A DNA stretch of 64,000 bases. It comes from Alphaproteobacteria bacterium. Lineage in GTDB: Bacteria > Myxococcota_A > UBA796 > GCA-2862545. Below, piece after piece: positions 28,790 through 37,982 of the stretch (positions are counted from its first letter, which is position 1; the number at the start of each line of letters is the position of its first letter). The position numbers and the translations under genes are program-made. The stretch spans positions 1 to 64,000 of the forward strand of contig JACKER010000013.1 in assembly GCA_020632925.1 (NCBI GenBank), written 5' to 3'. Below the pieces are notes generated by a model. The model had not been told where the DNA came from, did no database searches, and saw only the letters and a list, made by a program, of their open reading frames with translations.

Positions 28790-29623
28790 ATGACCGAGCG
28801 TTCGAGCCTGTGGGGCTGTATGTCGATGGTGTTGCCCTTCACGGCGACCTTCGGGGCGCTGGGGATCGGGGTGGTGCTGGGGGGCGCGGCGGTGTGGATC
28901 GCGCGGCCGACGCCGGTGGAGATCCTGCGCAACGTGTCGCTCGCGGAGCTCCAGACAGCCTGCGAGCCGGTCGTGGCCGACCAGAAGACGCAGCTCGCGA
29001 AGGTGAAGGACGAGCTGTCCTCGCTACGGGAGGAGGTCGCCCGCAAGGAGGCCGAGGTGGCCGAGCTGCGCGGCGCCGCGACCCGCCAGGGGAGCCGCTC
29101 CACGTCGTCCGACGGCCGGGACTACGCGGGCGAGCTGCAGGCGGCCAAGGAGGCGCTGGCCGAGGCCAAGCTCAAGATCCAGATGCTCGAGCAGGTGCGC
29201 GACGACCTCGTGGAGCAGCTCACGCGGACCCAGGAGCGGCTGCAGGTGGTGGAGACCGATCTGCAGGAGCAGGTCGCGATCTCCGGCATGCTGCGCGACG
29301 AGAACGGCCGCCTGCACGACGAGATCGTCGTCCAGCAGTGGTACGGCTTCGTCACCAGCACGCAGCTCGACATCTGCGAGCGCGGGGGTCGGAAGAAGAC
29401 GGAGGACTGCCGTCTGTCGGTCGTGGGCGAGATCTCCACCATCAAGCGCGAGTTCGTGCACTGCGTGCGGTCGGGTCAGGCGACGCCGGCGGCGCGGGAG
29501 CTCCAGAAGGGCGAGAAGCTGCCGTTGTACGCCCGCATGATGAACCAGGACGACAAGCACCTGCAGAGCTGGTACGTCCAGCTGTGCGACCCGACGCTGC
29601 CGGAGCGGGAGGACGAGCGGTGA
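28790..29623 (+). CDS. Membrane-anchored coiled-coil protein
   Basis: 277-aa protein with one N-terminal TM helix (about 12-38, MVLPFTATFGALGIGVVLGG). A long periplasmic or cytoplasmic coiled coil (about 50-185) follows, rich in Glu/Lys/Leu heptads such as LREEVARKEAEVAELRG and LVEQLTRTQERLQVVE. The C-terminal region has three Cys (DICERGG, EDCRLSV, VHCVRSG). No family recognised. Cotranscribed with the next gene through a GTGA overlap, which suggests a shared membrane function. Confidence 0.7.
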   Translation: MTERSSLWGCMSMVLPFTATFGALGIGVVLGGAAVWIARPTPVEILRNVSLAELQTACEPVVADQKTQLAKVKDELSSLREEVARKEAEVAELRGAATRQGSRSTSSDGRDYAGELQAAKEALAEAKLKIQMLEQVRDDLVEQLTRTQERLQVVETDLQEQVAISGMLRDENGRLHDEIVVQQWYGFVTSTQLDICERGGRKKTEDCRLSVVGEISTIKREFVHCVRSGQATPAARELQKGEKLPLYARMMNQDDKHLQSWYVQLCDPTLPEREDER

Positions 29624-30714
29624 GCGCGGTCCCGACCGTCGAGGAGGCCCGGACCCACCTCGTGCGGTGGTGGATGGCGCAGACGGTCGGCTTGTTGATC
29701 GGCGTGACCACGGTGGTCGGCGTCACGGTGGAGGCCATCGGGATGCTGTGGGTGGCGCGCACCCGCCCCGAGTGGCTGTCCATGGCGATGTCGCTGCTGG
29801 TGGTGACCCTCGCGCTCGGCAGCATCGGTGTGGGCCTGCAGGTCCTCGTGTCGCTGCGGATGCCGCGCGAGAAGGGCATCACCGCCCGGCATCCCTGGCC
29901 CCAGCGGTTGGTCATCCTCGGCGTGATCGGGGTGGTCGTCGCCGCGAGCTTCCTGGGCGTGACCCTGGTGTCGCTGCTGTTCTATCCGACGCTGATGTTA
30001 CTGGCGTTGCTCTTGGCGATCCGCGTGGACCGAGCGCTCGACGAGGGCCGGATCGGGGACGCGGACTGGTGGACGAAGCCCGGGCGCTGGCTGGTCGTGC
30101 ACCGGGGGGTGGGCGGTCGGGTGGTGGTCGAGCGGGGCGATCCGGACGCGGTCGTCGCGACGTGGACCGCCTCGGAGCAGGACCCGGCCTGGGGTGGGCG
30201 GACCGTGTGGCTCCAGCACCACGTGGTGGCGCTGCTCGAGCACGAGCCGGACCGCGCGCTCGAGGTCGCCGCGACGCACGTGAGGGCGCGACCGATGGAG
30301 GTCGAGAGCCACGCGCTGCTCGCGCTCTGCCAGCTCGCACGGGGCCAGACCGACGAGCAGACCGTGCCACGGCTGGAGATGGCGCTGCAGAGCGCGCGGC
30401 GCCTGTTCCCGTCGCTGCGACACCCGCACAGGCCCGCGATCCTCACCGCGACGCTGGCCTGGGCGCACGCCGTCGAGGGGCGCTGCGATCTCGCGCGGGA
30501 GCAGGTCGAGCGGGCCACGATCCCGCCGACGCCGTTGCCCGCGGCGGAGGTCGGCTGGCGGCACGGGCGCGCGTTGCTCGCGTGCGGGGACACCGACGCG
30601 GCGCAGGAGCGCTTCGCCAAGCACGCGGAGACGGTGGGCTGGGCGGGGCGCCGGTGCGCCGCCGAGCTCGCCGCGATCAGGGGAACACGATCTTCCGGAG
30701 CATCTGACCCGTGA
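29620..30714 (+). CDS. Multi-TM protein with C-terminal TPR-like region
   Basis: 364-aa protein starting at GTG 29620 that overlaps the stop of the coiled-coil gene. Four hydrophobic segments (about 20-42, 55-75, 94-115 and 118-135) form a membrane domain. The C-terminal 190 residues are soluble and helical, with TPR-like elements (RALEVAATHVRARPMEVESHA, LLACGDTDAAQERFAKHA). No family recognised. Its 3' end overlaps the convergent NAD kinase gene by 38 bp. Confidence 0.7.
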   Translation: MSAVPTVEEARTHLVRWWMAQTVGLLIGVTTVVGVTVEAIGMLWVARTRPEWLSMAMSLLVVTLALGSIGVGLQVLVSLRMPREKGITARHPWPQRLVILGVIGVVVAASFLGVTLVSLLFYPTLMLLALLLAIRVDRALDEGRIGDADWWTKPGRWLVVHRGVGGRVVVERGDPDAVVATWTASEQDPAWGGRTVWLQHHVVALLEHEPDRALEVAATHVRARPMEVESHALLALCQLARGQTDEQTVPRLEMALQSARRLFPSLRHPHRPAILTATLAWAHAVEGRCDLAREQVERATIPPTPLPAAEVGWRHGRALLACGDTDAAQERFAKHAETVGWAGRRCAAELAAIRGTRSSGASDP

Positions 30715-31429
30715 AGTCGTGGTGCTCGAGGTACGCCATGGAGACGGCGCCCGGGAGCAGCCGAACGCGGACGCGCGCGACGTCGTCGGTGGCGCGCCCG
30801 TCGGCCACCACGCGCACGGGGCGGCGGTCGCGCTCGTGGACCTCGACCTCGACCTCCGCCGTCGCGGGCAACGCCACCGACGGGAGCTTCGGGCGGTGGG
30901 GGCAGATCGGGGTCACCTGGAGCACCTCGAGCAGCGGGTGCAGCGGCTGCCCGCCCGCGGAGTAGGCGTAGGCCGTCGACCCGAGCGCGGTCGCGAGGAT
31001 CAACCCGTCCGCCACCAGCCGCTCGACGACCTCGTGGCCGTCGATCACCACGCGCAGTCGCGCCGCCTGCCCGGTCATGCGCTCGAGGTACGCGTCGTTG
31101 ATGGCGCGCTCCACGACCACGGTGCCGTCGCGCCGCTCGATCGTCGCCTCCACCATCGCGAACCGGAACACCCGCCAGCGCTGCTCGGCGAGATCGCGGG
31201 CCACCGACTCCGGGTCGGTCGCGTCGTTGAGGAGGAACCCGAGCGTGCCGCCGTTGAGGCCCAGCCAGGTGTGCGCCACGCCGTGTGTCGCGACGGTGTG
31301 CAGCAGGAAGCCGTCGCCGCCGACCACGAGCGCGATCGGCTCGGGCGGCTGCCAGTCCTCCGGCAGGTGGGCGAGCACCTCCCTGAGGACCTTCCGGGCG
31401 CGCGGGTTGCGCTCGTCGCACACGATCAC
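30677..31429 (-). CDS. nadK: NAD kinase
   Basis: 250-aa ATP-NAD kinase that makes NADP+ from NAD+ in the cytosol. Diagnostic motifs are LVVGGDGFLLHT (GGDG), LGLNGGTLGFL (NGG), ERAINDAYLER (the NE/D motif) and TALGSTAYAYSAGG (the GSTAYxxSAGG motif). It is somewhat shorter than E. coli NadK (292). GTG 31429 overlaps the upstream TGA by four bases, giving an operon with 31426-32145 and the outer-membrane-like gene. The open frame beyond 31429 is a shadow. Confidence 0.9.
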   Translation of the reverse strand: MIVCDERNPRARKVLREVLAHLPEDWQPPEPIALVVGGDGFLLHTVATHGVAHTWLGLNGGTLGFLLNDATDPESVARDLAEQRWRVFRFAMVEATIERRDGTVVVERAINDAYLERMTGQAARLRVVIDGHEVVERLVADGLILATALGSTAYAYSAGGQPLHPLLEVLQVTPICPHRPKLPSVALPATAEVEVEVHERDRRPVRVVADGRATDDVARVRVRLLPGAVSMAYLEHHDFTGQMLRKIVFP

Positions 31430-32145
31430 GGCACCTCCACCGGCGGAGCGTCCAGGTCGACGAGGGCGGCGAGCACCCGCGTGGCGAGCCAGGCGTCCAC
31501 GGGGTCGTCCGTCGCACGGCCCCACCAGGCGAGCACCAGCGTACCGCTGTCGACGGGCACCGCCCACACCGAGGCCGGACGGTCGCCGGCGAGCAGGGCG
31601 AAGCGCACCGAGGGACGCCCGTCGACCCACACCGTGGCGCGATCGGCGAGATCGGCCCCCGACCCCGCGAGCAGGCCCTCGACGAAGGCCGGCGCGGTCG
31701 GATCGGACGGCTGATCGAGCCAGGCCTCGAGCGTGCCACCGAGCGCCTCGACCGACCACCCACCCCCGTCGCGTGGCTTCGGTGCCGCCGGCACGGTCAC
31801 CCGCCCGATCGGCCCGGAGGCGGCGACCCACCCCGCGAGGTCGACGGTCACGTCGCTCGCGCCGTGCGCCACCGCACGGACGGGCACACCACCCTCGCTG
31901 TCCACGGTCACCGAGGGTCGTCCGGACGCGTCGAGCTGGTGGTCCTCGACGACACCCTTGCGGGTGCGGATCCAGCGCACCACCGTCCCGTCCCCGAGCT
32001 CGAACACCTCGTACTCGGCCTCGCGCCGGCGGCGCCAGCGCCCGCTCACGCGCCCGTCCGCCTCGTCCAGCCTCGCGTAGAGCAGGGCCACCGGGGTCTC
32101 CCCCGGGCGGGCCAGCGGAGGCGGGTCGAGCGGGCCGGGGAGCAT
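31426..32145 (-). CDS. Hypothetical protein
   Basis: 239-aa protein with no signal peptide (MLPGPLDPPPLARPGE). It is rich in Val, Asp, Gly and Trp and predicted mostly beta (EYEVFELGDGTVVRWIRTRKG, GTLVLAWWGRATDDPVD). No family recognised. It overlaps both neighbours by four bases (ATGA with the outer-membrane-like gene upstream, GTGA with nadK downstream), which places it firmly in a three-gene operon. Confidence 0.68.
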   Translation of the reverse strand: MLPGPLDPPPLARPGETPVALLYARLDEADGRVSGRWRRRREAEYEVFELGDGTVVRWIRTRKGVVEDHQLDASGRPSVTVDSEGGVPVRAVAHGASDVTVDLAGWVAASGPIGRVTVPAAPKPRDGGGWSVEALGGTLEAWLDQPSDPTAPAFVEGLLAGSGADLADRATVWVDGRPSVRFALLAGDRPASVWAVPVDSGTLVLAWWGRATDDPVDAWLATRVLAALVDLDAPPVEVP

Positions 32146-33647
32146 CAGGGGTCCTCGAAGGTCGGACCCGGTCGGACGTTGGTCTTCGGCTTGACGAACG
32201 GCCCGATGCGGATCTGGAGCCCGAGCTGGACCGCCAGGCCCATCCCCGGATCGCCGATCGGGATCGGTGCGTTGGTCAGCGTGCCGGCGGAGGGCTCCTC
32301 GCGCAGGAGCGTCCCGCCCAGGGGGATCCAGGTCGCGAGCCGCACCCAGGGCACCACGTCGTCGGAGGCGGAGACCTCGACGCCGGGCAACAGCTCGAGG
32401 AAGGTGGCGTTCGGCGCTTCCATCCGGTCGAACCAACCGGCGGCGGAGATCCCCGCGCCCCGCCAGCTGGCGACGCCGGCGCCGAGCACGGGCCGCGCGA
32501 CCCAGCGGGGGAAGGGTGCCACCGCCACGCGACCGCCGAACTGCCAGGTCGACGTCGGGTAGATCGTGTCGTCGGTGGGCAGCGGGACCTGGTCCACCAC
32601 GTCCTCGTCGTTGGCGTACACGGTGCGTCCGGTGTGGACGGCTGCCGCCACCGAAGCCTCGAGCCAGGGGAGGAAGCCGAAGCCGACCTCGAAGTCGCCG
32701 ACGACCGACGAGCCCTGGGTCACCTCCAGCAGCTGCGCCTTGTCGACGGGCTGCAGGTTGGTACCCAGCAGGGTCTGAGCGGCGTATCGCTGATGGAAGG
32801 GTCCCGAGCCGGCGCCACCGCCGACGCGGACCAGCAGCCGCCCGGTCCGTCCCCAGCCGCCCCAGGCCCAGTCGGCGTAGGTCTGGCCCGAGTTCGCGAA
32901 CCGGATGTACTCGCCCTGCGACATGTGGAGCTGCTCCCAGGGCGGCACGTCGTCGCGCTGGGCGTACTCCGCGAGATCCTCCTTCGTCAGCTTCGGCCGG
33001 GACACGATCACCGACTGGTCGGCCACCTCGATGTCGCCGAGTCGCTGCTCGAGCCGATCGAGCGCCTCGGCCATCCGCTTTCGGCGCTCCGCGTCGAGCT
33101 CGGACTGGTTGGGGTCGTTGCGGTCGCGCAGGTCACGCAGCTCGTAGTCGCCGCGGACGATGTCGTCGTACAGCGCGGAGAGGCCCTCGATGACCTGATC
33201 CTGCTCCGCCTCCGCGACGGGGACGCTGAACGAGACCACCTCGCGGGAGTTGGGGACGTCGAGGATGTGGAAGGTGGCGACGAGCACCGTGCTGTTCTCG
33301 TCGAGCTCGTCGGGCTCGCGGCGCACCGTGGCGCCGACCGCGCGCTCCACGTCCGCCCGCTGCGCGACGACCAGCGCGCACCCCGGGTACTGGCCGGGCG
33401 GGCAGCCGACGATGTACGTCACGGCGTCGTAGCCCTGGACGTCGAAGTCCGGGATCTCCGCCATCGACACGACCTCGTTGGTGCGCGTGAAGCGGGTCAC
33501 CATCGCGTCGTACAGGCGACTGGCGTCCGCGTCCCACGCGCGGTCCTCGGCCTGCACGGTGGCGACCAGCAGCCGGTCGTAGTTGTAGGTCTCGGCCACC
33601 GGTTCGTCCTGGGCGAAGCCGGCGAGGGAGAGGGACGCGAGGAGCAC
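32145..33647 (-). CDS. Outer-membrane/periplasmic protein, probable beta-barrel C-terminus
   Basis: 500-aa protein with a signal peptide (MLLASLSLAGFA, then QDE). The N-terminal third (about 20-170) is a mixed domain containing CPPGQYPGC and a possible regulatory or metal site. Residues 160-230 are helical. The C-terminal 250 residues alternate Gly and aromatic or hydrophobic residues (GRLLVRVGGGAGSG, VGDFEVGFGFLPWLEASVAA, GLAVQLGLQIRIGPF) like outer-membrane beta strands. The GTG start at 33647 has AGGAGG upstream. No specific family recognised. First gene of the operon leading to nadK. Confidence 0.68.
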   Translation of the reverse strand: MLLASLSLAGFAQDEPVAETYNYDRLLVATVQAEDRAWDADASRLYDAMVTRFTRTNEVVSMAEIPDFDVQGYDAVTYIVGCPPGQYPGCALVVAQRADVERAVGATVRREPDELDENSTVLVATFHILDVPNSREVVSFSVPVAEAEQDQVIEGLSALYDDIVRGDYELRDLRDRNDPNQSELDAERRKRMAEALDRLEQRLGDIEVADQSVIVSRPKLTKEDLAEYAQRDDVPPWEQLHMSQGEYIRFANSGQTYADWAWGGWGRTGRLLVRVGGGAGSGPFHQRYAAQTLLGTNLQPVDKAQLLEVTQGSSVVGDFEVGFGFLPWLEASVAAAVHTGRTVYANDEDVVDQVPLPTDDTIYPTSTWQFGGRVAVAPFPRWVARPVLGAGVASWRGAGISAAGWFDRMEAPNATFLELLPGVEVSASDDVVPWVRLATWIPLGGTLLREEPSAGTLTNAPIPIGDPGMGLAVQLGLQIRIGPFVKPKTNVRPGPTFEDP

Positions 33648-33739
33648 GGACGGACCTCCTGGGAGCGCATGCTACCGGACCCGCGGGCGATGCGACATCG
33701 TCCGGCCCCGGAGGCACGGCGCCGGCAAGCCTCCCGCTG

Positions 33740-35146
33740 CTACCGCACCAGCTGACGCTTCGGCGCCCGCCGCGCGACCTCGACCGACCCGCCCGGCGGG
33801 CGCGCGATCACCAGGCACTCCACGTGCGCGGTGTTCGGGAACATGTCGAAGGGCTCCACCGGAGACAGCGTCCAGCCCTCCTTCACGAGCGCCGCCAGGT
33901 CCCGCGCCATCGCCGTCGGGTTGCAGCTCACGTAGGCCAGCGCGGAGGGCTCGAGCTTCAGCACCGCCTCGAGCACGCCGGGCTCCAGCCCGCGGCGCGC
34001 GGGGTCCACGACGACCTTGGGCGCGGTGCCGGCCAGGCGGGGCGCGATCTCGGGCATCACCTCGAGCACGGGGCCCCACACGAACTCGGCGGGGACGCGG
34101 TTGAGGCGCGCGGCCTCCTTCGAGCGGCGCACGGCCCCCTCGACCTCCTCCACCCCGAGCGCGAAGCCGGTCCGGCGCGCCGCGGGGAGCGCCATGCCGC
34201 CGACCCCGCTGTACAGGTCCACGAACGAGTCGCCCTCGCGCAGCTCGAGCCCGTCCATCACCCGCTGGTAGAGGACCTCGGCCATCGCGGGGTTCGTCTG
34301 GAAGAAGTCGCCCGGCCCCACGCGGTAGGTCACGTCGCAGAGCCGCTCCTCGATGGTCTCCTTGCCGACCAGCGGCACGACGCCGACCACGCCCTGGTCG
34401 TCGCGCTGGAAGATCGCGTTGCCCTGCCCATCGTTGAGGTGCAGCCACACGCCGACGATCTCGGGCACGCCCCGGGCGATCTGCTCGGCGAGCTCGGACA
34501 GCGCGCGGTCGCGGCGCCCGGCGACCAGCGTCACCAGCACCTCGCCCGTGGTGTGGCTCGCGCGCAGGACCGCGGAACGGAGCACCCCGCGGCCGCCTTC
34601 GTACGGAGGGATGCCGAGGTCGATCGTGTGGTGCGCGAGCGAGACCATCGTCCGGCGCAGGATCGGCGCGGCCACCAGGCACTCCGGGATGGGCACCACG
34701 TCGCGCGACCCGCGTCCCCAGGCGCCGACCTTGATCCGACCGATGTCGGACACGCCGAACCCGACCTTGATGACGTGGCGGAAGTCCGCCAGCCCGCCGG
34801 GCGAGGACACCAACGGCAGGACCTCGGTGTCGAGGCCGTGCTGCTCGAGCGCCTGGCGCACGATCTCGTGTCGCGCGTCGGCCTGTCCCTGGGCGTCCAG
34901 GTGCATCACCGGACAACCCCCACACAGGGAGTACCGGTCGCAGGGCGGCGCCACCCGGCGTGGATGGGGCCGCTCCGCGGACTGCCAGTCGCCCCGGGCC
35001 TGGTGCGAGCCCTGGCCGGTGATGCGGACCTTCGCGGTCTCGCCCGGGATGCCGCCGAACACCACCAGCGGCAGCTTCCCCCGCACCTCGACCAGCGCGT
35101 CGCCCTTCGGCATCCAGCGCTTCGGCGTCACCACGACGCTCGCCAT
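33740..35146 (-). CDS. 23S rRNA (uracil-5-)-methyltransferase, RlmD/TrmA family
   Basis: 468-aa SAM-dependent RNA m5U methyltransferase. It has an N-terminal TRAM-like segment, a 4Fe-4S site (CDRYSLCGGC followed by Cys in PECLVAA), a methyltransferase core (SFVDLYSGVGGMALP), VVVDPARRGLEP, and the catalytic SCNPTAMARDL containing the nucleophilic Cys. The Fe-S Cys set favours the RlmC/RlmD group over TrmA, but the exact target cannot be fixed by eye. Start ATG 35146. It is single on this strand and divergent from the LysM gene over an AT-rich gap. Confidence 0.85.
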   Translation of the reverse strand: MASVVVTPKRWMPKGDALVEVRGKLPLVVFGGIPGETAKVRITGQGSHQARGDWQSAERPHPRRVAPPCDRYSLCGGCPVMHLDAQGQADARHEIVRQALEQHGLDTEVLPLVSSPGGLADFRHVIKVGFGVSDIGRIKVGAWGRGSRDVVPIPECLVAAPILRRTMVSLAHHTIDLGIPPYEGGRGVLRSAVLRASHTTGEVLVTLVAGRRDRALSELAEQIARGVPEIVGVWLHLNDGQGNAIFQRDDQGVVGVVPLVGKETIEERLCDVTYRVGPGDFFQTNPAMAEVLYQRVMDGLELREGDSFVDLYSGVGGMALPAARRTGFALGVEEVEGAVRRSKEAARLNRVPAEFVWGPVLEVMPEIAPRLAGTAPKVVVDPARRGLEPGVLEAVLKLEPSALAYVSCNPTAMARDLAALVKEGWTLSPVEPFDMFPNTAHVECLVIARPPGGSVEVARRAPKRQLVR

Positions 35147-35396
35147 GTCGCCCCCTCGCCGCGCCCCCTATCCGCGCACGGGCCGTCGGCGAGCACGTTC
35201 GATTCTCATGTGCGAATTACACCAGGTAATTCCTTCATTATTCATGAAACCTTGAGGTAGCTTCGAGACAACGTCCGATTCCGTGCTATACACGGTCCAC
35301 GGGACGTCCCCACCCCGCCCGTCGGTCCCCGCCGACGGCACCGTCCCCACCCTCCCGCTTCCCCCATCCCCGCCCACCAACGCCCCCGGTGACCCC
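35147..35396. promoter_or_regulatory. AT-rich divergent intergenic region with two dyads
   Basis: 250-bp gap between the rRNA methyltransferase (minus) and LysM gene (plus). An island at 35205-35300 is strikingly AT-rich for this genome. It holds two perfect dyads, each with a 5-nt loop: GAATTAC (35214-35220)/GTAATTC (35226-35232) and TTCAT (35234-35238)/ATGAA (35244-35248), centres 18 bp apart. Downstream, TATACA at 35287-35292 is a possible -10 box with GAGACA (35265-35270) as a weak -35. The remaining 100 bp before the ATG is almost pure C-rich leader. Regulator unknown. Confidence 0.45.
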
Positions 35397-36524
35397 ATGA
35401 TCGCGGTCGATCCGATCAGTGTCCCCCAGCCCGGGAACCTCACGCCCGAGGGCCCCGAGGACTTCGACTTCCAGCAGTCCAGCCGCCAGAGCAACTCCGA
35501 GCAGCCCGTCCCCCTCGGTGGCGTCCCGCGCGCCCTGCGCGAGGCGGCCGAGATGTCGGGCATCGACCCGCTGTCCGAGCTGTACAACGAGGCCCTGCGG
35601 TACGCGCAGGAGGGCCACCTGCGCCTCGCGCGCGAGCGCCTCCAGATGCTGCTGTGCATGGCTCCCGACGACGGTGAGTCCCGCCTGATGCTCGCCCGCG
35701 TCCACGTGGCCGGCCAGCGCTGGCAGGACGCGCTCTCCGCGCTCGACGAGGCGGCGAACTGCGGCGTGGACGTGCCGATGTCGCTGCGGCGCGCGGTCGA
35801 GGACCACATCCAGGCCGAGAACGCGGCCAAGGAGGAGCAGACCGGCGCCCGCATCGCCCGCGAGCAGGGCGAGATGAAGACGCTGCGCCAGGAGGCCCGC
35901 CGCCTGCGCACCGAGAACGCGCAGGTCGTGGGTCGTGTCGGCGACCTGGAGCGCGAGGTGCGCAAGTGGGCCTGGGCGACCGCCGGGGTCTCGCTGCTCG
36001 CGATCGGCTTCGTGGTGACCTCGCTGCTGTTCGGCGGCGGGAGCGCCGAGCCGGACGCCGCGCCCGAGGGCGAGGTGGCCGCCGCCGAGGAGGCCGCCGC
36101 CGGCGGTTCCGTGGCCGAGGCTGGCTCTCCCACGGCCGCGACGCCCCGGAACGACACGCTCGCCCAGCGCGCAGCGGCGGCGCTCGACGGAGCCGGCGAC
36201 CTCGACGGCGCCACCCTCGAGCTCGCGCTCGCGGGCGACAAGGCGATCCTCAAGGGCGAGGTGCTGACGTACAAGCAGCGCCGGGCCGCCGAGCGCTCGC
36301 TCGCCAACGTCGAGGGCCTGTCCGCCGTCGACAGCTCGGGCGTCACGATCCTCGCCCGCACCCGGGGCACGACCCACGTGGTGGACCGCGGCGACACGCT
36401 GTCGCACATCGCGATGGCCTACTACGGCGAGTCCTCCCGCTCGAAGGAGATCGAGCAGGCGAACGGCGTGACCAGCAAGAACCTGCGCATCGGCCAGGAG
36501 CTGAAGATCCCCGCCATCCACTGA
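35397..36524 (+). CDS. Single-TM protein with TPR-like N-terminus and BON-like/LysM C-terminus
   Basis: 375-aa protein starting at ATG 35397 (MIAVDPISVPQPGN). No clear ribosome-binding site precedes it, and an upstream in-frame start at 35283 would lie in the promoter-like region. Residues 60-120 are TPR-like, 130-185 coiled coil, and a TM helix follows (WAWATAGVSLLAIGFVVTSLLF). After an Ala/Glu-rich linker come a BON-like segment (DGATLELALAGDKAILKGEV) and a terminal LysM domain (THVVDRGDTLSHIAMAYYG...LRIGQELKIPA). LysM binds peptidoglycan, so it probably links cytoplasm to cell wall. Confidence 0.8.
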   Translation: MIAVDPISVPQPGNLTPEGPEDFDFQQSSRQSNSEQPVPLGGVPRALREAAEMSGIDPLSELYNEALRYAQEGHLRLARERLQMLLCMAPDDGESRLMLARVHVAGQRWQDALSALDEAANCGVDVPMSLRRAVEDHIQAENAAKEEQTGARIAREQGEMKTLRQEARRLRTENAQVVGRVGDLEREVRKWAWATAGVSLLAIGFVVTSLLFGGGSAEPDAAPEGEVAAAEEAAAGGSVAEAGSPTAATPRNDTLAQRAAAALDGAGDLDGATLELALAGDKAILKGEVLTYKQRRAAERSLANVEGLSAVDSSGVTILARTRGTTHVVDRGDTLSHIAMAYYGESSRSKEIEQANGVTSKNLRIGQELKIPAIH

Positions 36525-36683
36525 AGGTGGTCGGAGTGCGTCACAACGCTTCCTCGAAGCCGGAGGACGGCGAGCCAGCGTGACAACATCGTCGACAACG
36601 CCGCGCTGCAGTGAGGAAGCGTACGTCTGTACGCGACGAACGAAGCGCAAGTTGTCGGCGATGTTGGCCGCTGGATCGTCGTC
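36525..36683. other. Highly structured convergent intergenic region
   Basis: 159 bp between the LysM gene and the convergent TPR gene, packed with nested inverted repeats. An outer 15-bp arm pair AACATCGTCGACAAC (36585-36599) and GTTGTCGGCGATGTT (36651-36665) has one T-G difference that still pairs in RNA. An inner perfect hairpin is GCGTAC-gtct-GTACGC (36619-36634). GCTTCCTC (36548-36555) also complements GAGGAAGC (36613-36620), offering an alternative fold. There are no T runs. It could be a bidirectional terminator, an mRNA 3' structure or a small RNA. Confidence 0.45.
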
Positions 36684-37982
36684 CTAGAAGTCGATCTTCC
36701 CTTCCTTCTTCCGCTGCTCGAGCCGCTCCTTCGCCGCCTTGGCCGGCTTGTTGCCGTCCACGCGGATCGCCTCCTTGTACTTCTCCATGGCCGTCGCGTA
36801 CTCGTGCTTGCGGCTGTAGATCTGGCCGAGGCGATAGAACGAGTAGGACTTCTGGTAGTCCTCGAGGTGGGTCGCGGTCAGGTACTTGTCGTACTCCGCG
36901 ATGGCGAGGTCGAGCTTGCCCTGCTTCTGCAGGGTCAGGCCGCGCCAGTAGTGGACCCGGTCGTTGTTCGGGTCCGTCTCGACGATGTGGTCGAGGACCT
37001 CGAGCGCGTCGGGGTACCGGTGCATGGCGTTGTACGTCATCGCCGAGACCAGGTTGTTGATGATGTTGTCCGGGTAGTCCCGGCGGTTGCGACCGACCGC
37101 GGCGGCAGCCCGCTTCATGTCGTTCTCCTCGAGCCAGGAGAACGCGAGCGACAGGGTGGCCAGCGGGCTGACGAGCACGCCCTGGGCCTCGACGATCTGG
37201 ATCTGCTCGATGCCCTCGACGCGGTGGTCGCCGAAGTCGGGCAGGATCTTGCTGCTCATCGTGACGACGGTGCGCCAGTAGTTGTAGAGCCCGTCGGCGA
37301 GCTTGAGGTCGACGAACTCGGGGGCGGCCGCGCGACACTTCTCGATCGCGTCCATGGCCTGGAACGCGAGCTGGAGCGCTGGGAGGTAGTTGCCCTGCCG
37401 CATCGTGTGGATCGACTCGATGCCGACCACCGCCGCCATCATCAGCTGCTCCCAGGCGTCGTTGCCGGGGATCGCGAGCGCGGCGTCGAGGTCCCTGCGC
37501 GCCTGCTTGCTGCTCGTCCAGTACTGCTTGTCGTACCGGAAGTCGAAGTTCTCCAGCATCAGCGCCTGCCAGACGATCACGTCCGCCACCGACCGGATGC
37601 CGGAGTTCGTGTACTGGCCGTCGAGCGCGGAGAAGTGGTCGCGGGCCTCGTTGTACTTGCGCTGGAACACGAGATCGAGGCCCTGCTGGACGCCGTGCAC
37701 GAACTCGGGCTCGAGGTGCAGCATCTCGGCGCCCTTGTACGCCTTCCAGGGCAGCGGCAGCTCGGAGTACTGCTGCATCGTGAGGTCGTCGGGGATCTGG
37801 TAGAGCTGCTCGGGCGAGCGGGGCTCCCGGTCGATCGGACGCAGGGGGCCGTTCGAGAACGTGCTGTCGTCCTGCCGCGGCGTCTCCGCCTCCTCGTCGC
37901 TGCCCGACGCTGGCGCGGGGTCGGCCGCCCACGCCGACGACGGGGCGAACAGGCCGCTGAACAAGCAGAAGACGAAGCTCAT
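36684..37982 (-). CDS. Exported TPR protein
   Basis: 432-aa protein with a signal peptide (MSFVFCLFSGLFAPSSAWA, cleavage before ADP), a short acidic linker and then helical repeats. The C-terminal 130 residues contain clear TPRs (RYPDALEVLDHIVETDPNN, GKLDLAIAEYDKYL, HEYATAMEKYKEAIRVDGN) before a Lys-rich end. Probably periplasmic, serving as a scaffold. ATG 37982 overlaps the gshB stop (ATGA), so it is coupled to glutathione synthetase, with no evident biochemical link. Confidence 0.75.
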   Translation of the reverse strand: MSFVFCLFSGLFAPSSAWAADPAPASGSDEEAETPRQDDSTFSNGPLRPIDREPRSPEQLYQIPDDLTMQQYSELPLPWKAYKGAEMLHLEPEFVHGVQQGLDLVFQRKYNEARDHFSALDGQYTNSGIRSVADVIVWQALMLENFDFRYDKQYWTSSKQARRDLDAALAIPGNDAWEQLMMAAVVGIESIHTMRQGNYLPALQLAFQAMDAIEKCRAAAPEFVDLKLADGLYNYWRTVVTMSSKILPDFGDHRVEGIEQIQIVEAQGVLVSPLATLSLAFSWLEENDMKRAAAAVGRNRRDYPDNIINNLVSAMTYNAMHRYPDALEVLDHIVETDPNNDRVHYWRGLTLQKQGKLDLAIAEYDKYLTATHLEDYQKSYSFYRLGQIYSRKHEYATAMEKYKEAIRVDGNKPAKAAKERLEQRKKEGKIDF

